A stretch of 64,000 nucleotides of DNA from Malus domestica (Eukaryota; Streptophyta; Magnoliopsida; Rosales; Rosaceae). This document shows, piece after piece, positions 1 to 10,810 of the stretch. Below the pieces are notes generated by a model that was not told where the DNA came from, searched no databases, and saw only the letters and a list, made by a program, of their open reading frames with translations. Made by a program: the position numbers and the translations under genes. The stretch lies in assembly GCF_042453785.1 (NCBI RefSeq), contig NC_091669.1, forward strand, positions 12,598,501 to 12,662,500, read 5' to 3'. Within the stretch, counting starts at the first letter, position 1, and each line of letters opens with the position of its first letter.

Positions 1-126
1 GAGGTGGAACGAAAATTCACCCAAAATTCATCCCGTGGAACAGCGCGTTCCACCTGTTTTAGGCACACCAAACGTGGGACGGAACGTCTCGTCCCACTCC
101 GTTCTGTCCCGTCACGTACCAAACGG
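1..126. repeat. Probable transposon end, cut by the window edge
   Basis: The segment is GC-richer than its surroundings and has repeated words such as CGTTCCAC, GGGACGGAACG and CCAAACG, with partial inverted symmetry. This looks like the end of a small DNA transposon whose other end is outside the window. No target duplication can be checked. From 127 to 447 there is only AT-rich sequence with no gene. Confidence 0.25.
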
Positions 127-447
127 TACCTAATTGACCAAAATCTTAGACCAAAACTTTATTAATTTGAATACTTTGAAAGACAAAATGCTAAATTACA
201 AATTAATTAAGAAATTAATAACAAAAAATAATAATTCCTCGCTGTAATCATGCAAAGTTGATACCATATGAGGATTTTGAATTATTTCCTCAAATTTAAA
301 ATGTGCGATTAGATTTTATTTTTTTGAGTTACAAAAAGTGGAAAACTTAACATTAAAAGCAACGGGTACATTTTACATAAAAAAATTCGGTACATTTACA
401 TGACAAAGTGGTACATTTTTAATGAAAAATAGGTACATTATAAATAA

Positions 448-616
448 GGGGTGTGCTATCCACACACCATATTTTACTTCTTACACACCCCATTTTACTT
501 CTTACACATCCCTTGTTAATTTCTATCCGTTGATTTTCTTCAATTTATCTTATCCGAAAGCCGAAAATTAGAAAGGTATGTAAAAAGTAAAATGGGGTGT
601 GTGAATATCACACCCC
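448..616. mobile_element. Mutator-type MITE, copy A
   Basis: A 169-bp element with inverted ends: it begins GGGGTGTGCTATCCACACA and ends with the near-complement TCACACCCC. It is flanked by a perfect 9-bp direct repeat, TATAAATAA (439-447 and 617-625). A 9-bp target duplication is the hallmark of Mutator-like elements. The same family recurs at 25326, 25654 and 34339. It has no coding capacity, so it must have been moved by a transposase elsewhere. Confidence 0.85.
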
Positions 617-636
617 TATAAATAAACTATGGGTAC

Positions 637-3202
637 TGTCACACCCTAACCGGAATCAAGGCGTGCTGGCCGTCACGTGAAGGTGACATAACCAAAAGTG
701 CAAGTGATGAAAGAAAATTGTGAATAAATTAATACCGAAACTAGAACTTATTTAAACTAATAAAGTGAGTGTGCAGTAGTGGTTACAACTCATAACTACA
801 AATATTCAGAGCATAGATAACATAAGGGTAAAGCAGTCGAACAAGAAAAGTACTTATTACATAACTAGAGATAAGTTCCTACGTTAAGATGGAGATATGT
901 CAGAATCGTAGGGTAATCCTCGAGTGCCACATAGTAAGTTAGCTATCTAGGACCTGGAAGAGCGAAAAACAGAAGGGTAAGTGGGCACAAAAATCAAGAT
1001 TTATAAAATCCATTTATTTTCTAAACATACTAACCCCTCGCTGTAAAACAAGTATAGTTTTCCGAAAATCATACTACGTATAAGTATGAAATCAAATGCA
1101 TGCCAACATTAAATTCAGGAATGTGCCACAGCAGAATATCTCAACGGTAATATGAATATAATCATGTGCTCAATAATCTATACTAGCACGCAAGTCAGAG
1201 TCACCTAATGTGACCTGTACAACTGCACCTATTGCTCATCCATCTATGCTAACACACGAGTCGGAGTCACCTAGTGTGATAAATACGACAGGACTAGGTG
1301 TGATAATATACGCTCTAGTGCTATGATCACTTGAAGACTAGCACTATGCGTGTCACCTACAAGTCGGAGTCGCTTAATGCGACCTGTACGACATGACTAG
1401 CACCTACTTGGATCGAAGGCGAGCATGAGGTGCGAGGTGAACATCACGTGAAGGACTGGCTCTAGCCCAAGGCGAGCACTAACACTGATGCAGCAATGAT
1501 GAGCGAACTATATGAAAATATGCATGCCATAACTCAAACATTCCAAACAACGTAACAAACTCACATGTACTTACTTGCACATCCCGTAGAATTACTTAGC
1601 ATTGCACAATAGCATAATATTTGCAAGCAGGTAAAATGCATATGAATATGCCATGATCAAATATATAAATCTCAACCACATAACAACATTTTTTAAATTA
1701 TATAACTCATAGCATAATATGCATAAAACAATTTAAAAACATTTGTGGAAACTATTAAGTTTATACATATATAAAAAAAAACAAAATGCCCACTCACTGA
1801 TATGTCATAGGATCGTAGCCCCCTAGTCTCGCTTGCCCACGTACGTCCTCAGGGTATGTCTCCCCTATATGCGAAACAACTACTTATAATTAATTAATAG
1901 GACATATACGGAAAAACTAGTAAAAACTTCCCATAATTTGCTCAAACAGAAGGTTTGAATATACGACAATGTTCTACTCAAAGTCACATACCTACACGTA
2001 AAAACCACTCGCCGACCGGAGGCCGGACGCGCCCTCACGCACCGTCCAACCCACGTCCACGCGCAAGCACAATGACTGACGAAACATAGGAATATTCCGT
2101 CAGATTTGACGAAATATTTCGTTAAATAGTAAAGGACATTAATGGCGTTACCTAACGCCGTTAGAATATTTTGTCAACTTTGATGGAATATTCCTTGTCT
2201 TCTCCGGTGAGATTGTCACCCGCCGCCGTCTGGTTTTGTAGGAAACTGGAAAAACTCGCAAGTTTTTGGAAAAATTTCAAACCTTTATATCTTGGTCATT
2301 TATTAACCATTTTTAGCAAACTTTACATGGAAATGAAGCTCGTGACGAGGAGAACAAATCTATACCTTTTGAAAGTAAAAAAATGGACAGGAAGTGGCCT
2401 GAAAATGGCTCGATAAGTTCTGCCAAAACTTTGCTCCTCGAACCCGTGTGCTTTCGAGGTTGTTTTTTCTTCAAACTTGTCCTAGGAGTCTCAGGAATTG
2501 TAAGGAAGCTTCCCCACGTCCTAAAATCTCTTAACTCGACCGGGTTCACAACGATACCAACTGGACTGAGTCGGAGCTTCCGAGTTACTCTGCGTTGACC
2601 ACCCAAAACTCAACCAACGCATGATCTGAGGGTACGGTTGAGTTCGTGGTGACGAGAGGAGTGTGATGGTGTGGTTCTTGAGCTCAATCTGCAAGGTTTT
2701 GACGTTGGTCTTCCTTGTCGCAGAGAAAGGGAGCTTCGGTGAGGGAAGAGAAAAGAGAGAAAGTGTGACTTTTCTGATTGGGCAGAGAGAGAGCGAGAAA
2801 GAAAATGATTAGGTGAAAGGTGTGAGGGACATATTTGATTGGTGGTAAGGTGTAAGGCACATGTCCGGTTTTTAAGAAAAGAAAGGATATGATTTGTATA
2901 GAGAAATCAGATGCAATCTATCCAAAACAGTGTTTCAAACACTGGTAAATTAACACACGCTCGTGTACAATTTTACCAGTCAATTACTTACTTTAACGTA
3001 ACGTAACTTTTTCGTTACGAGTCCAATTCGGGTCTAACTTGTGCTTGCGTGATCGTAACAATTAGTTCTATTTAATTACGATAGCAAGAAAAATAATTTC
3101 AGAACAAATAAACACGTCCATGTCACTTGCCAACAAGGGCAAAAATGTCAATTCACATACTCGGAGAGAAATTTCATAGAAAATTAGGGACGGGTCGTTA
3201 CA
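637..3202. mobile_element. LTR-like element, family A, copy 1 (probable solo LTR)
   Basis: A block of about 2.57 kb that begins TGTCACACCC and ends GGGTCGTTACA, so it has TG...CA termini. The flanks are GGTAC (632-636) and AGTAC (3203-3207), a 4-of-5 match for a 5-bp target duplication. Its left end matches the reverse complement of the right end of the element at 53156-55408, sharing the stretch around CTGGCCGTCACGTGA, so the two are the same family in opposite orientation. It contains several degenerate repeats around GAGTCGGAGTC (1190-1500). No gag or pol is present. The short frames around 2170-2600 are not conserved in the other copies. Confidence 0.7.
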
Positions 3203-3967
3203 AGTACAAACAAAAAATCAAAAAAATTATGAATACAAATTAAATTTTAAAAAATATGGCACAAAAATAACTAAATTCTATGGATACAAATTAAAATTAG
3301 AAAGGAAATTGGTACCAAAAAAATAATGGTTGGAAATTGAAAGTAGTTACAAATTAAAAAAATATATATATGATACACATTTTTGCCGTAAACTTAAGTA
3401 TACTAAATGTAATGTTTTTTAACAGTAAATTGATATATTTGAAAATAAAATTTAAGATGCTAACATGTAAATAATGACATGGATAAAAATCAAAAGACCT
3501 TGATAAATAAAATTAAAAAAAAAAGATTCAATCAATGGAATAAAAAAAGGAAATTTTAACAAAACACTCATGATATTGTTCACTTTTAACGCAAAACCAC
3601 ATTTTTACCTTTTCCTAGTACTATTCACTACACATTTATTTGTCATTTTTCATTAAAACTAATTTTTTTTTTAAACTTTTTGTTAGTTTTCCTATAAATA
3701 AAATTATGAATGATAACCTAATTGTTCCTAAAATAAATCAAGTTTGGAAAGTTTTTTAACATTGGTAAATGGGTTTCTGATGAGGGAATATTTAGTTTGG
3801 GTGGAATCATCCCATAAAGTAAATATCAAATGTGGGCTTCTTTAAGCCCAATTTCTGAAAGTCCCTTCCCAAAAATGTCATCTCCAAGTCCACCACATAC
3901 ATGTCATTTCTATATTGATATCATAATTTTTAATTTTTTTAACAGCTTGAGATCAGGCTGTGGAAAG
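3203..3967. other. AT-rich intergenic DNA with a dispersed repeat
   Basis: No gene is seen. The stretch 3556-3693 is copy 1 of a dispersed repeat that returns at 34647 (reverse) and 63718. The rest is low-complexity AT-rich sequence. Confidence 0.6.
3556..3693 (+). repeat. Dispersed short repeat, family R, copy 1
   Basis: About 140 bp including the words CCACATTTTTAC, TACTATTCAC and GTTAGTTTTCCT. It aligns by eye with 34647-34800 (reverse strand) and 63718-63836. No inverted ends or target duplication were recognised, so its class is unknown. Confidence 0.65.
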
Positions 3968-5484
3968 TAGGGGTGGCCATTTAAAACCGAAAATCAAAAC
4001 TGAAACACAAACCAAATCAAACCGCACCGAATGGTTTGATTTTGCAGTTTTGAAACGGTTTCGGTTTTGAAACCAAACAGCAAAGTAGGAAACGGTTTGG
4101 TTTCGATTTTAGCTTTTGAAAATCACACCGAAACCGAACCGCACTATAAATATTAATTAGCATTTAATTAAATGTATATATTAGATGTCATGTTTTAATA
4201 GATTGTTTGTTAGAGTTCATACATTTAGTATGAATCCAACCACACTAGAATATCATTAGTCATCACTTTCTTTCACTTCGACATAATATCACCATTCATG
4301 AGTAGGGGTGGGCACTTGAATGCATTGTCTTACACTGGTTACGTGATCAACGGGTAAATGTTCGACACAAAGGATGTTGAGAAATCGAAATTGCAAGGGA
4401 AATAATGCATAGCTTCCTCATAGATTTGAGGGTGCAACCATGCAAGTATGTTTGCTGGCCAATTAGACTATCTCCAAATGAGATGTCAAATATGCCAAAT
4501 AAGATTAAAAGACATTTAGGTGTTCTCCAATGGATATGTCATATATGATGTGGCATGTGAGTCATTTGACTCCTTACTTTCTAGCTGCTTTTTTTTACAG
4601 CAACCAAAGAAGATGTCAAATATATTTAATTGAATGTTTTAATACATGGGTCCCATTAACAACCAATAGAATAAAAACTACAACTAATTTTGATTATTTT
4701 TTTATAGTTAATGTAACTCTAGGCCCAATAAAATAATAAAATAAATATTTGACACATCCATTGGAAATGAAGAGAATTTAGCAGTTGTATTCAATTTGCC
4801 ACATCAGCCATCAAATAAATTTTGACATATTATATTTGGCATCTCCTTTGGAGATGCTCTTATAATATACATCTGCCATGAGTCCATAACATTGGATCAT
4901 TGATACATGTTATCTACTACATAGAATATGCATGTAAAGTTGCAAACTGTTCATGCATTTCTTCTTCCCAAGCCTTAAAATTTTTGCGTGGCAATTGGTA
5001 CCTAGCTAGCTTATAAGGTTGCTCTGTGAGGACTTTTTACTGGTTTTTAATGAGGAATTAGTTTCATTTTATATACTGATTATGACATTTTGTAGCGGTT
5101 CGATTAGCTACTGCTTATGTTTAATTTGTACCCTTTAGGAGCACTCTCTATGATGTCTAGGTTGGGAAATGCATAATAAATAATATGTTCTAATGTATGA
5201 TGTCTTTCATTTCAAGTTCTGATTGATGATCTTACTAGAAACTACTTTTCTTCTAGATAAGTGTTTTTTTTTTTTTAAGTTCTTTGTTGATTGCATTCAT
5301 GTAAAGCTTGAGGTAACGAGCGTTTAGTAATTTAAATTGCATAGTTTTTCTTAAAAACCGAGCCAAACGGTTTGGTTTCATTTCGGTTTTGGCATCAAAC
5401 CGCATTGAACCGAACCGCAAAAAGTTTCAGTTTCGGTTTCAGTTTTACTCAAAACCGTACTGAATCGAACCGTGCCCACCCCTA
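3968..5484. mobile_element. hAT transposon, non-autonomous
   Basis: The element begins TAGGGGTGGCCA and ends TGCCCACCCCTA, typical hAT termini. It is flanked by an 8-bp duplication with one mismatch (GTGGAAAG at 3960-3967, GTGGAGAG at 5485-5492). Subterminal regions on both sides carry many copies of AACCGAAAC / GGTTTCGGTTT words, in inverted orientation between the ends. No transposase reading frame remains. A Harbinger-type MITE sits inside it at 4466-4859, so the hAT element inserted first. A second TAGGGGTGGGCA word at about 4303 hints at an older nested hAT end. Confidence 0.85.
4466..4859. mobile_element. Tourist-like (PIF/Harbinger) MITE nested in the hAT element
   Basis: A 394-bp element whose ends are imperfect inverted repeats about 28 bp long: GACTATCTCCAAATGAGATG on the left, and the complement of GAGCATCTCCAAAGGAGATG on the right. 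It is flanked by TTA at 4463-4465 and 4860-4862, the 3-bp target duplication of PIF/Harbinger elements. It carries no transposase. Confidence 0.8.
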
Positions 5485-6108
5485 GTGGAGAGCAACTTAC
5501 ATAAGATGGATTCACCATCAGGTAGCGTTTTGATTCAATAATACCATATCATGTGTTGAAAACACATTGATTTATTGGAATTGGAAACCACACTAGCAAT
5601 AAACCCATTCCCTCAGTCATTCTTTGTGTTGTGAGATTTTTTCTTCTTGTCTGGGAAATATATGCATATTAGAACAAGTTTGATGGTTAAATTTGATACA
5701 AAAAATAAAAATAAAGAAAGAAAAAAACACAACTAAAAAGTTAATTTAAGGGTTTGTGACACATCCCAACTCGGATTGTCCATTAGGACTTCGAATCAAG
5801 TTGTGATGGCCGACATCTGTAAGGTGACGAAGCCATAAAATGTGGTGATGTGGAATATGTGAATAAATTTAAACCTAAAAGTGCCTAAACAAGAGAGTGC
5901 GCTGTGAGCGGGGATGAACCCATTTCACACGTGACATCAGAGCATAAGTACAGTACAGTACAGTAGAGTGGATTGAAAATCATACCGTCGAAGGTAATCT
6001 CCAATACCAAGACTTGCCACGAATCCTCGTCGATACGAAAACTCTGCTACTAGAACCTGGAGAGATAAAAAAAAAAACAAGAGTGAATGGGCCTGAATAT
6101 AAAGATTT

Positions 6109-6589
6109 TGTTGATGCACAAAATCAGCGAGGACTTTGGTACAACAGAAAGTGTTAAGTTTGTGACCTTCGCTAGATTGCTCCGGTCACTAGTGTGTATA
6201 AGTAAGTAAATGGATAGGGACATGGAAGCAAACACAAGATGTACGTGGTTCACCCAGATTGGCTACGTCAACGGAGTAGAGGAGTTCTCATTAATTGTGA
6301 AAGGTTTACACAAGTACATAGATTCAAGCTCTCATTTAGTGAGTACTAGTGAATGATTTAGTACAAATGACATTCGAAAATATTGTGAGAGAATGATCTC
6401 TATTTATAGAAGAGAGTTTCTAGTTTCATTATGACATTGACATGTGTCGTATTGTGATTGGCTTCTGATGTTAACACGTGTCGCGCTGTGATTGGCCTCC
6501 TGGTTGGAGAAAAACTCTTCTGGGTCATTGACGGTATAACGTTGACCGGTGCTCAGTAGTTTCGGGATTTGTCAAGTATGGTACAAACA
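6109..6589 (-). repeat. 3' LTR of the 9.5 kb retrotransposon
   Basis: It runs from TGTTGATGCAC to GGTACAAACA on the plus strand. A TATAAATAG box is on the minus strand at 6400-6408. Two copies of a G-box-bearing unit (CACGTGTCG) lie near 6435-6505, upstream of that box in the minus direction. It lacks the 36-bp duplication present in the other LTR. Confidence 0.9.
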
Positions 6590-6920
6590 GTGCTCCCCTA
6601 AGTTCCCGAGTGAGGGAAGCCCCTCGGTTAGGGACTTGCAAGATCCAAACTATTGAGTAATCACGAAACTTCTAAGTACTGAAGTGTGGTATCATTATCA
6701 CTTGCCTTATCTGTCTCATATGTAAATGTGGCATCTTCTCTGGAAGTACTTTTCCTCCATCCAGAGGTGATATCTTTAACCGATGAAGATGCATAAGGTA
6801 ATGTATCAATTTCATTTGAAGTTTACTTGTAGTTTCAGGCTTGGTCAAGTGCGATACAAAACCCTATAGTAGGAGTCCCCCAAGTCGCCGAGCTAGGAGA
6901 TTTGCCGAAAAAGGTAACAG
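6585..6920. repeat. Internal direct repeat, first copy
   Basis: The stretch from AGTGCTCCCCTAAG to the words GGAGTCCCCCAAGTC is repeated, diverged, at about 9640-9800 within the same retrotransposon. Both copies share TTCCCGAGT, CTCGGTT, GACTTG and the GTAGGAGTCCCCCAAG word. The two copies bracket the antisense reading-frame region. From 6920 to 7860 there is only non-coding internal sequence, with short frames I do not consider genes. Confidence 0.7.
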
Positions 6921-7859
6921 ACAAGGTAAGCAATCAGACTTCCAAGCAAGCAACCTAGATCGGAGGTTCGACTTCGGCTTTCGGTTGATTGTTTTCCTTC
7001 TCCTTATGTTGTAAACAACAACAAGGATAAGGAGAAGCAAATGGAGAAGATATGATATGAGATACTTTTGCTTTTGAAGAAGTAACTTTCCACAGGCTTA
7101 TTCTTGAACTGGGCTGGAGGGTTTTCTGGTTTCCTCTAGAGTATAAGACCGACTCAAGAATTTGAGGGTCAAAACAAGTCCATCAAATCAAGAGTGTGTT
7201 CGACCTTGATGATATGGGATACTTTTGCTGTTGACGAAGTAATACATGAATCAGCACGTGTTCTGTTGCGCTTGTCTCCACATGCTTCCTTGTATCCTTC
7301 TCACTTGCCCTATCTGTTCCTCATGCAGATGTGGTATCTTTTCTGGAAGCATAAGATGTTGAAGATGAGTACTCGAGAGCAATGCCAGGTAAGTAATCAG
7401 GCAAGGGGTTCCAGGCAGTCAGTTTCTGACTGGAAGCTTGATTCCAAGTGCTGACTGATTGCTCTCTTTCTCCTTGTCTTGCAGGTAAGAACAAGGGCAA
7501 AGGAAAAGACAGGGAAAAAGCATGATATGGGATACTCTTGCTTTTGACCCTGATGATATGAGATACTCTTGCTCTGGTGTGGCTGGTTTGCATAGGTATT
7601 ATTGGGGGGAAAAACTGAGTATTTCGAGAGGCTTCGTTGGGAGTGCCCTCTTAGATATGAGGAAGGGTTGAACATTTTTGCAGGTCTGCCTGTCCGTGGA
7701 GGATAGAGGTCAACATATATAGGAGTTTCCCTAACAACAAGTAGTAATGATATTCCTTTACCTTTCTTGGTCGTAGCAATGTAGTGGGACTGCAAGCTTT
7801 ACGTGTTTTAACTTTGTTAGAGCACTTTGAAAATGTGGTCTGTGGTATCTGGAAAGCTG

Positions 7860-8345
7860 ATGTTGCGTGTGAAGATTGCAGACAAGCTTTATCCAAGGAA
7901 ATCTGGCTCTTGAAGTTCGGAGAGCGGTGCCTCTTCGGTTTTTGAACAAGCAATCTTGTCGGGGATCTGGCTCTCGAGATTCAGAGAATGGTGCCGCTTC
8001 AATTTTTAAGAAAGCAATCATGTTGGAAGTCTGACTCTTGAGATTCGGAGAACAGTGTCTCTTCGATTTTTGAGAAAGTAATCCTTTTGGGAGTCTGGCT
8101 CTCGAGATTCGGAGGACGGTGCCTTTTCGATTATTGAGCACATAATCATGTTGGGAGTCTAGCTCTCGAGATTCGGAGAGCGGTGCCTCTTCGATTTTTA
8201 AGAAATCAATCCTGTTGGGAGTTTGACTCTTGAGATTCGGAGAGCAATGTCTCTTCGATTTTTTAGAAAGTAATCCTGTTAAGAGTCTGGCTCTCGAGAT
8301 TCGGAGGGCGGTACCTCTTCGATTTTTTAGCAAGCAATCTTGTTG
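7860..8345. repeat. Tandem array, unit about 60 bp
   Basis: Seven to eight degenerate copies of a unit containing GGCTCTCGAGATTCGGAGAG, then GTGCCTCTTCGATTTTTGAG, then AAGCAATC. The long minus-strand frame over it (7758-8426) only translates the repeat. The array lies just upstream of the antisense transcription-unit candidate at 8656-9444, which also has two related GTGCCTCTTCGA words at 8580-8630. Confidence 0.85.
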
Positions 8346-8655
8346 GGAGTGTTTTCTCGAATGTGAGTAAAGGTTGGGCATTTTTGCCAGTTTGCCTTGC
8401 CACGGAGCACGGAGGTTGACACACATTGGGACTTTCTAGTTATCAAGCAGTGGTGCTGTTCCTTTACCCTTGTGGGTAATAGTAGGGTAGCTGGACCTTC
8501 AAAATTTATGTGTCTAACCTTTGTCAGAGATCTTTGGCAAAGTTAACTGTGGTACCCGAGGAGCTGATGTTGCTTGTGGAAAGTGGTGCCTCTTCGAAAT
8601 CCGAAAAGTGGTGCATCTTCGATTTTTGAACCAACGGCCCTGTTGCCCTTTCTTT

Positions 8656-8661
8656 TATAAA
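8656..8661 (+). promoter_or_regulatory. Candidate TATA box of the antisense reading frame
   Basis: TATAAA in the context TTTTATAAAGGCACC, 109 bp upstream of the ATG at 8770. The intervening sequence is pyrimidine-rich near the ATG, like a plant 5' leader. Expression is inferred only from this arrangement. Confidence 0.4.
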
Positions 8662-8769
8662 GGCACCAATTGTGTGCAAGAAGTACATTAAGAGAGTTAT
8701 TACTTGTAGGAATTTTCCCCTTACTTTAGGGATTTATTACACCTTATTTCTCCTTCATCATTTCTGAGA

Positions 8770-9444
8770 ATGTATGTCTCATCCGACCGTCGTTTTGACT
8801 TGAACTTTGGTGAAGAGGCAGCCATGCCTTCTCAAGACAACATATGGCGCCCATCCTTCTTATCCCCTACTGGTTCTCTTACCGTTGGGGACTCTGTAAT
8901 GAAGAATGATATGACCGCTGCGGTGGTGGCCAAGAACCTTCTCACTCCCAAAGATAACAAACTACTTTCCAAACGGTTTGATGAGTTGGCTGTTAAGGAT
9001 TCTCTGGCTCTCAGTGTTCAGTGTGCAGGTTCTGTGTTTAATATGGCCCAACGCCTATTTGCTCGAACCCGCCAAGTTGAATCATTGGCGGCTGAAGTGA
9101 TAAGTCTATAACAGGATATTAGAGGGCTCAAGCATGAAAATAAACAGTTGCACAGGCTCGCACATGACTATCCTACAAACATGAAGAGAAAGCTCGACCA
9201 GCTGCAGGAATCTGATGATCAGATTTTACTTGATCATCAAAGGTTTATGGGTTTGTTTCAAAGGCATTTATTGCCTTCGTCTTCTGGGGCTGTATCGCGT
9301 AATGAAGCTCCAAATGATCAACCTTCGGTGCCTCCTCCTTCTAGAGTTTTGCCTAGTATTGAGGCTCCGAATGATCACCCTCCGATGCCTACTCTTTCTA
9401 GAACTCTGCCGACTGCTAAGACTTTTCATGAACAACCTTTGTGA
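8770..9444 (+). pseudogene. Antisense reading frame of the retrotransposon, broken by one stop
   Basis: An ATG-initiated frame of 225 codons, opposite to gag, interrupted only by a TAA at 9109-9111 in an otherwise continuous frame. The first part begins MYVSSDRRFDLNFGEEA. The middle part after the stop is charged and likely forms a coiled coil (GLKHENKQLHRL, then KRKLDQLQESDDQ). The C-terminus has repeats around EAPNDQPSVPPPSR and EAPNDHPPMPTLSR. It matches no enzyme family I know. I recall very similar hypothetical proteins scattered through apple genome annotations, which would make it a repeat-encoded protein. AAG-to-TAG or AAA-to-TAA type mutation is the simplest cause of the stop. Function unknown. 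Confidence 0.6.
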
Positions 9445-9639
9445 AGGCACCCTCTTGTTTGTTTATTTTGATTCATGTATATATACATATTTGTAACTTA
9501 TCGAAGATATCATTAAACAAGCTTTGCTTCATTTCAACGTATTGTGTTAAATACACCAATGCCTTCTTTACTAAATTCTTTGAATTTTTTCTTTTGTTGA
9601 AACTTGTATGTTGAAGTTTGAGAGTGAAGCATGTATGTT

Positions 9640-9800
9640 GAGGTAGTGCTCCCTTAATTTCCCGAGTAAGGAAAACTTCTCGGTTGGAGACTTGAAAAAT
9701 CCAAGTCACTGAGTGGTCGTGAGACTTCTGAGTATTAAGGTGCAGTAGCATATGGTAGGAGTCCCCCAAGTCTCCGGTCGAGGGAGTTGACGAATGAGAC
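9640..9800. repeat. Internal direct repeat, second copy
   Basis: A diverged copy of 6585-6920: AGTGCTCCCTTAATTTCCC, CTCGGTTGGAGACTTG and GGTAGGAGTCCCCCAAGTC all have counterparts there. It is followed by low-complexity sequence (9890-10050) built from TTGAATTTTCG-like units and a short TA run. Confidence 0.7.
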
Positions 9801-10059
9801 ATTTCCTTTTTAAGTGGTAGCCCAAAACTCCTCATTCATATATATTTGTTATGAAAGTTATTAGGCCTAAAGAAGAGGAGGCCTAGTTAATTTTTTTTAT
9901 TTTTTATTTTTTGAATTTTCGATTTTTGTTTTTTGAATTTTTGAAATTTCGAATTTCTGAATTTTCGAATTTTTGAATTTTTGAATTTTTTAATTTTCAA
10001 ATTTTTTAATTTTTTAATTTTTGAATTTCCGAATATATATATATATATATTAAGCTTTA

Positions 10060-10810
10060 TAGGTGAAGCTTTGTAGGTGAAGCTTTGAGGTTGAAGCTTT
10101 GTTGGGTACCATGAATTGATTTTACTTCACACTATCTTGATCAAGATAGTGTGAAGTTTTTGCAGGTGAAGCTTTTGTGTTGAAAACTTTGTAGGTGAAG
10201 CTTTTGTGGGTGAAGATTTTGTGGTGGGTGAAGTTTTTGTTGGTGAAGCTTTTGTGGTGGGTTAAGTTTTTGTGGGTGAAGCTTTTGTAGTGGGGGAAGC
10301 TTTTGTGGGAGAAGCTTTTGTGGGTGAAGCTTTTGTGGTGAGAGAAGCTTTTGTGGGTGAGGCTTTTGTGGTGGGAGAAGCTTTTGTGGGTGAAGCTTTT
10401 GTTGGTGAAGCTTTTGTAGATGAAGCTATTATGGGTGAAGCTATTATGGGTGAAGCTTTTGTAGGTGAAGCTATTGTGGGTGAAGCTTTTGTTGGTGAAG
10501 CTTTTGTGGTGGGGTGAAGCTTTTGTGGTGGGTGAAGCTTTTATGGGTGAAGCTTTTGTAGGTGAAGCTATTGTGGGTGAAGCTTTTGTAGGTGAAGCTT
10601 GGGAGTTGAAGTTTTGTAGGTGAAGCTTTGGAGTTGAAGCTTTGTAGGTGAAGCTTTTATGGGTGAAGCTTTTGTAGGTGAAGCTATTGTGGGTGAAGCT
10701 TTTGTAGGTGAAGCTTTTGTAGGTGAAGCTTTCGAGTTGAAGCTTTGGAGTTGAAGCTTTGTAGGTGAAGCTTTGGAGTTGAAGCTTTTGTTGGGTACCC
10801 ATGAATTGAT
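10060..10810. repeat. Tandem array, 15-bp unit GGTGAAGCTTTTGTG
   Basis: About 45 copies of the 15-bp unit, with variants (TTGAAGCTTTGGAG, GCTATTGTGGGTGAA). Because 15 is a multiple of three, both strands stay open: GEAFV repeats on plus and KSFTH/KSFTY repeats on minus, including a 377-codon minus frame at 10122-11255. I regard these frames as by-products of the repeat period. Confidence 0.9.
10125..10156. repeat. Perfect 32-bp palindrome, first of three
   Basis: The left arm CTTCACACTATCTTGA is followed directly by its complement, without a spacer. The same perfect palindrome recurs near 10815 and 10927. Degenerate versions recur in each unit of the array up to 11760. DNA or RNA of this kind would fold into a 16-bp hairpin. 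Confidence 0.85.

Noticed and set aside
2171-2606. Overlapping frames on both strands in the first LTR-like element
   Set aside because: They lie inside a repeat, overlap one another, and I could not find a family match or a conserved counterpart in the other copies.
7397-8426. Minus-strand frames of 90-222 codons
   Set aside because: They read the 60-bp array or its flank within the retrotransposon, with repeated RISRARLP-like segments; no domain is recognisable.
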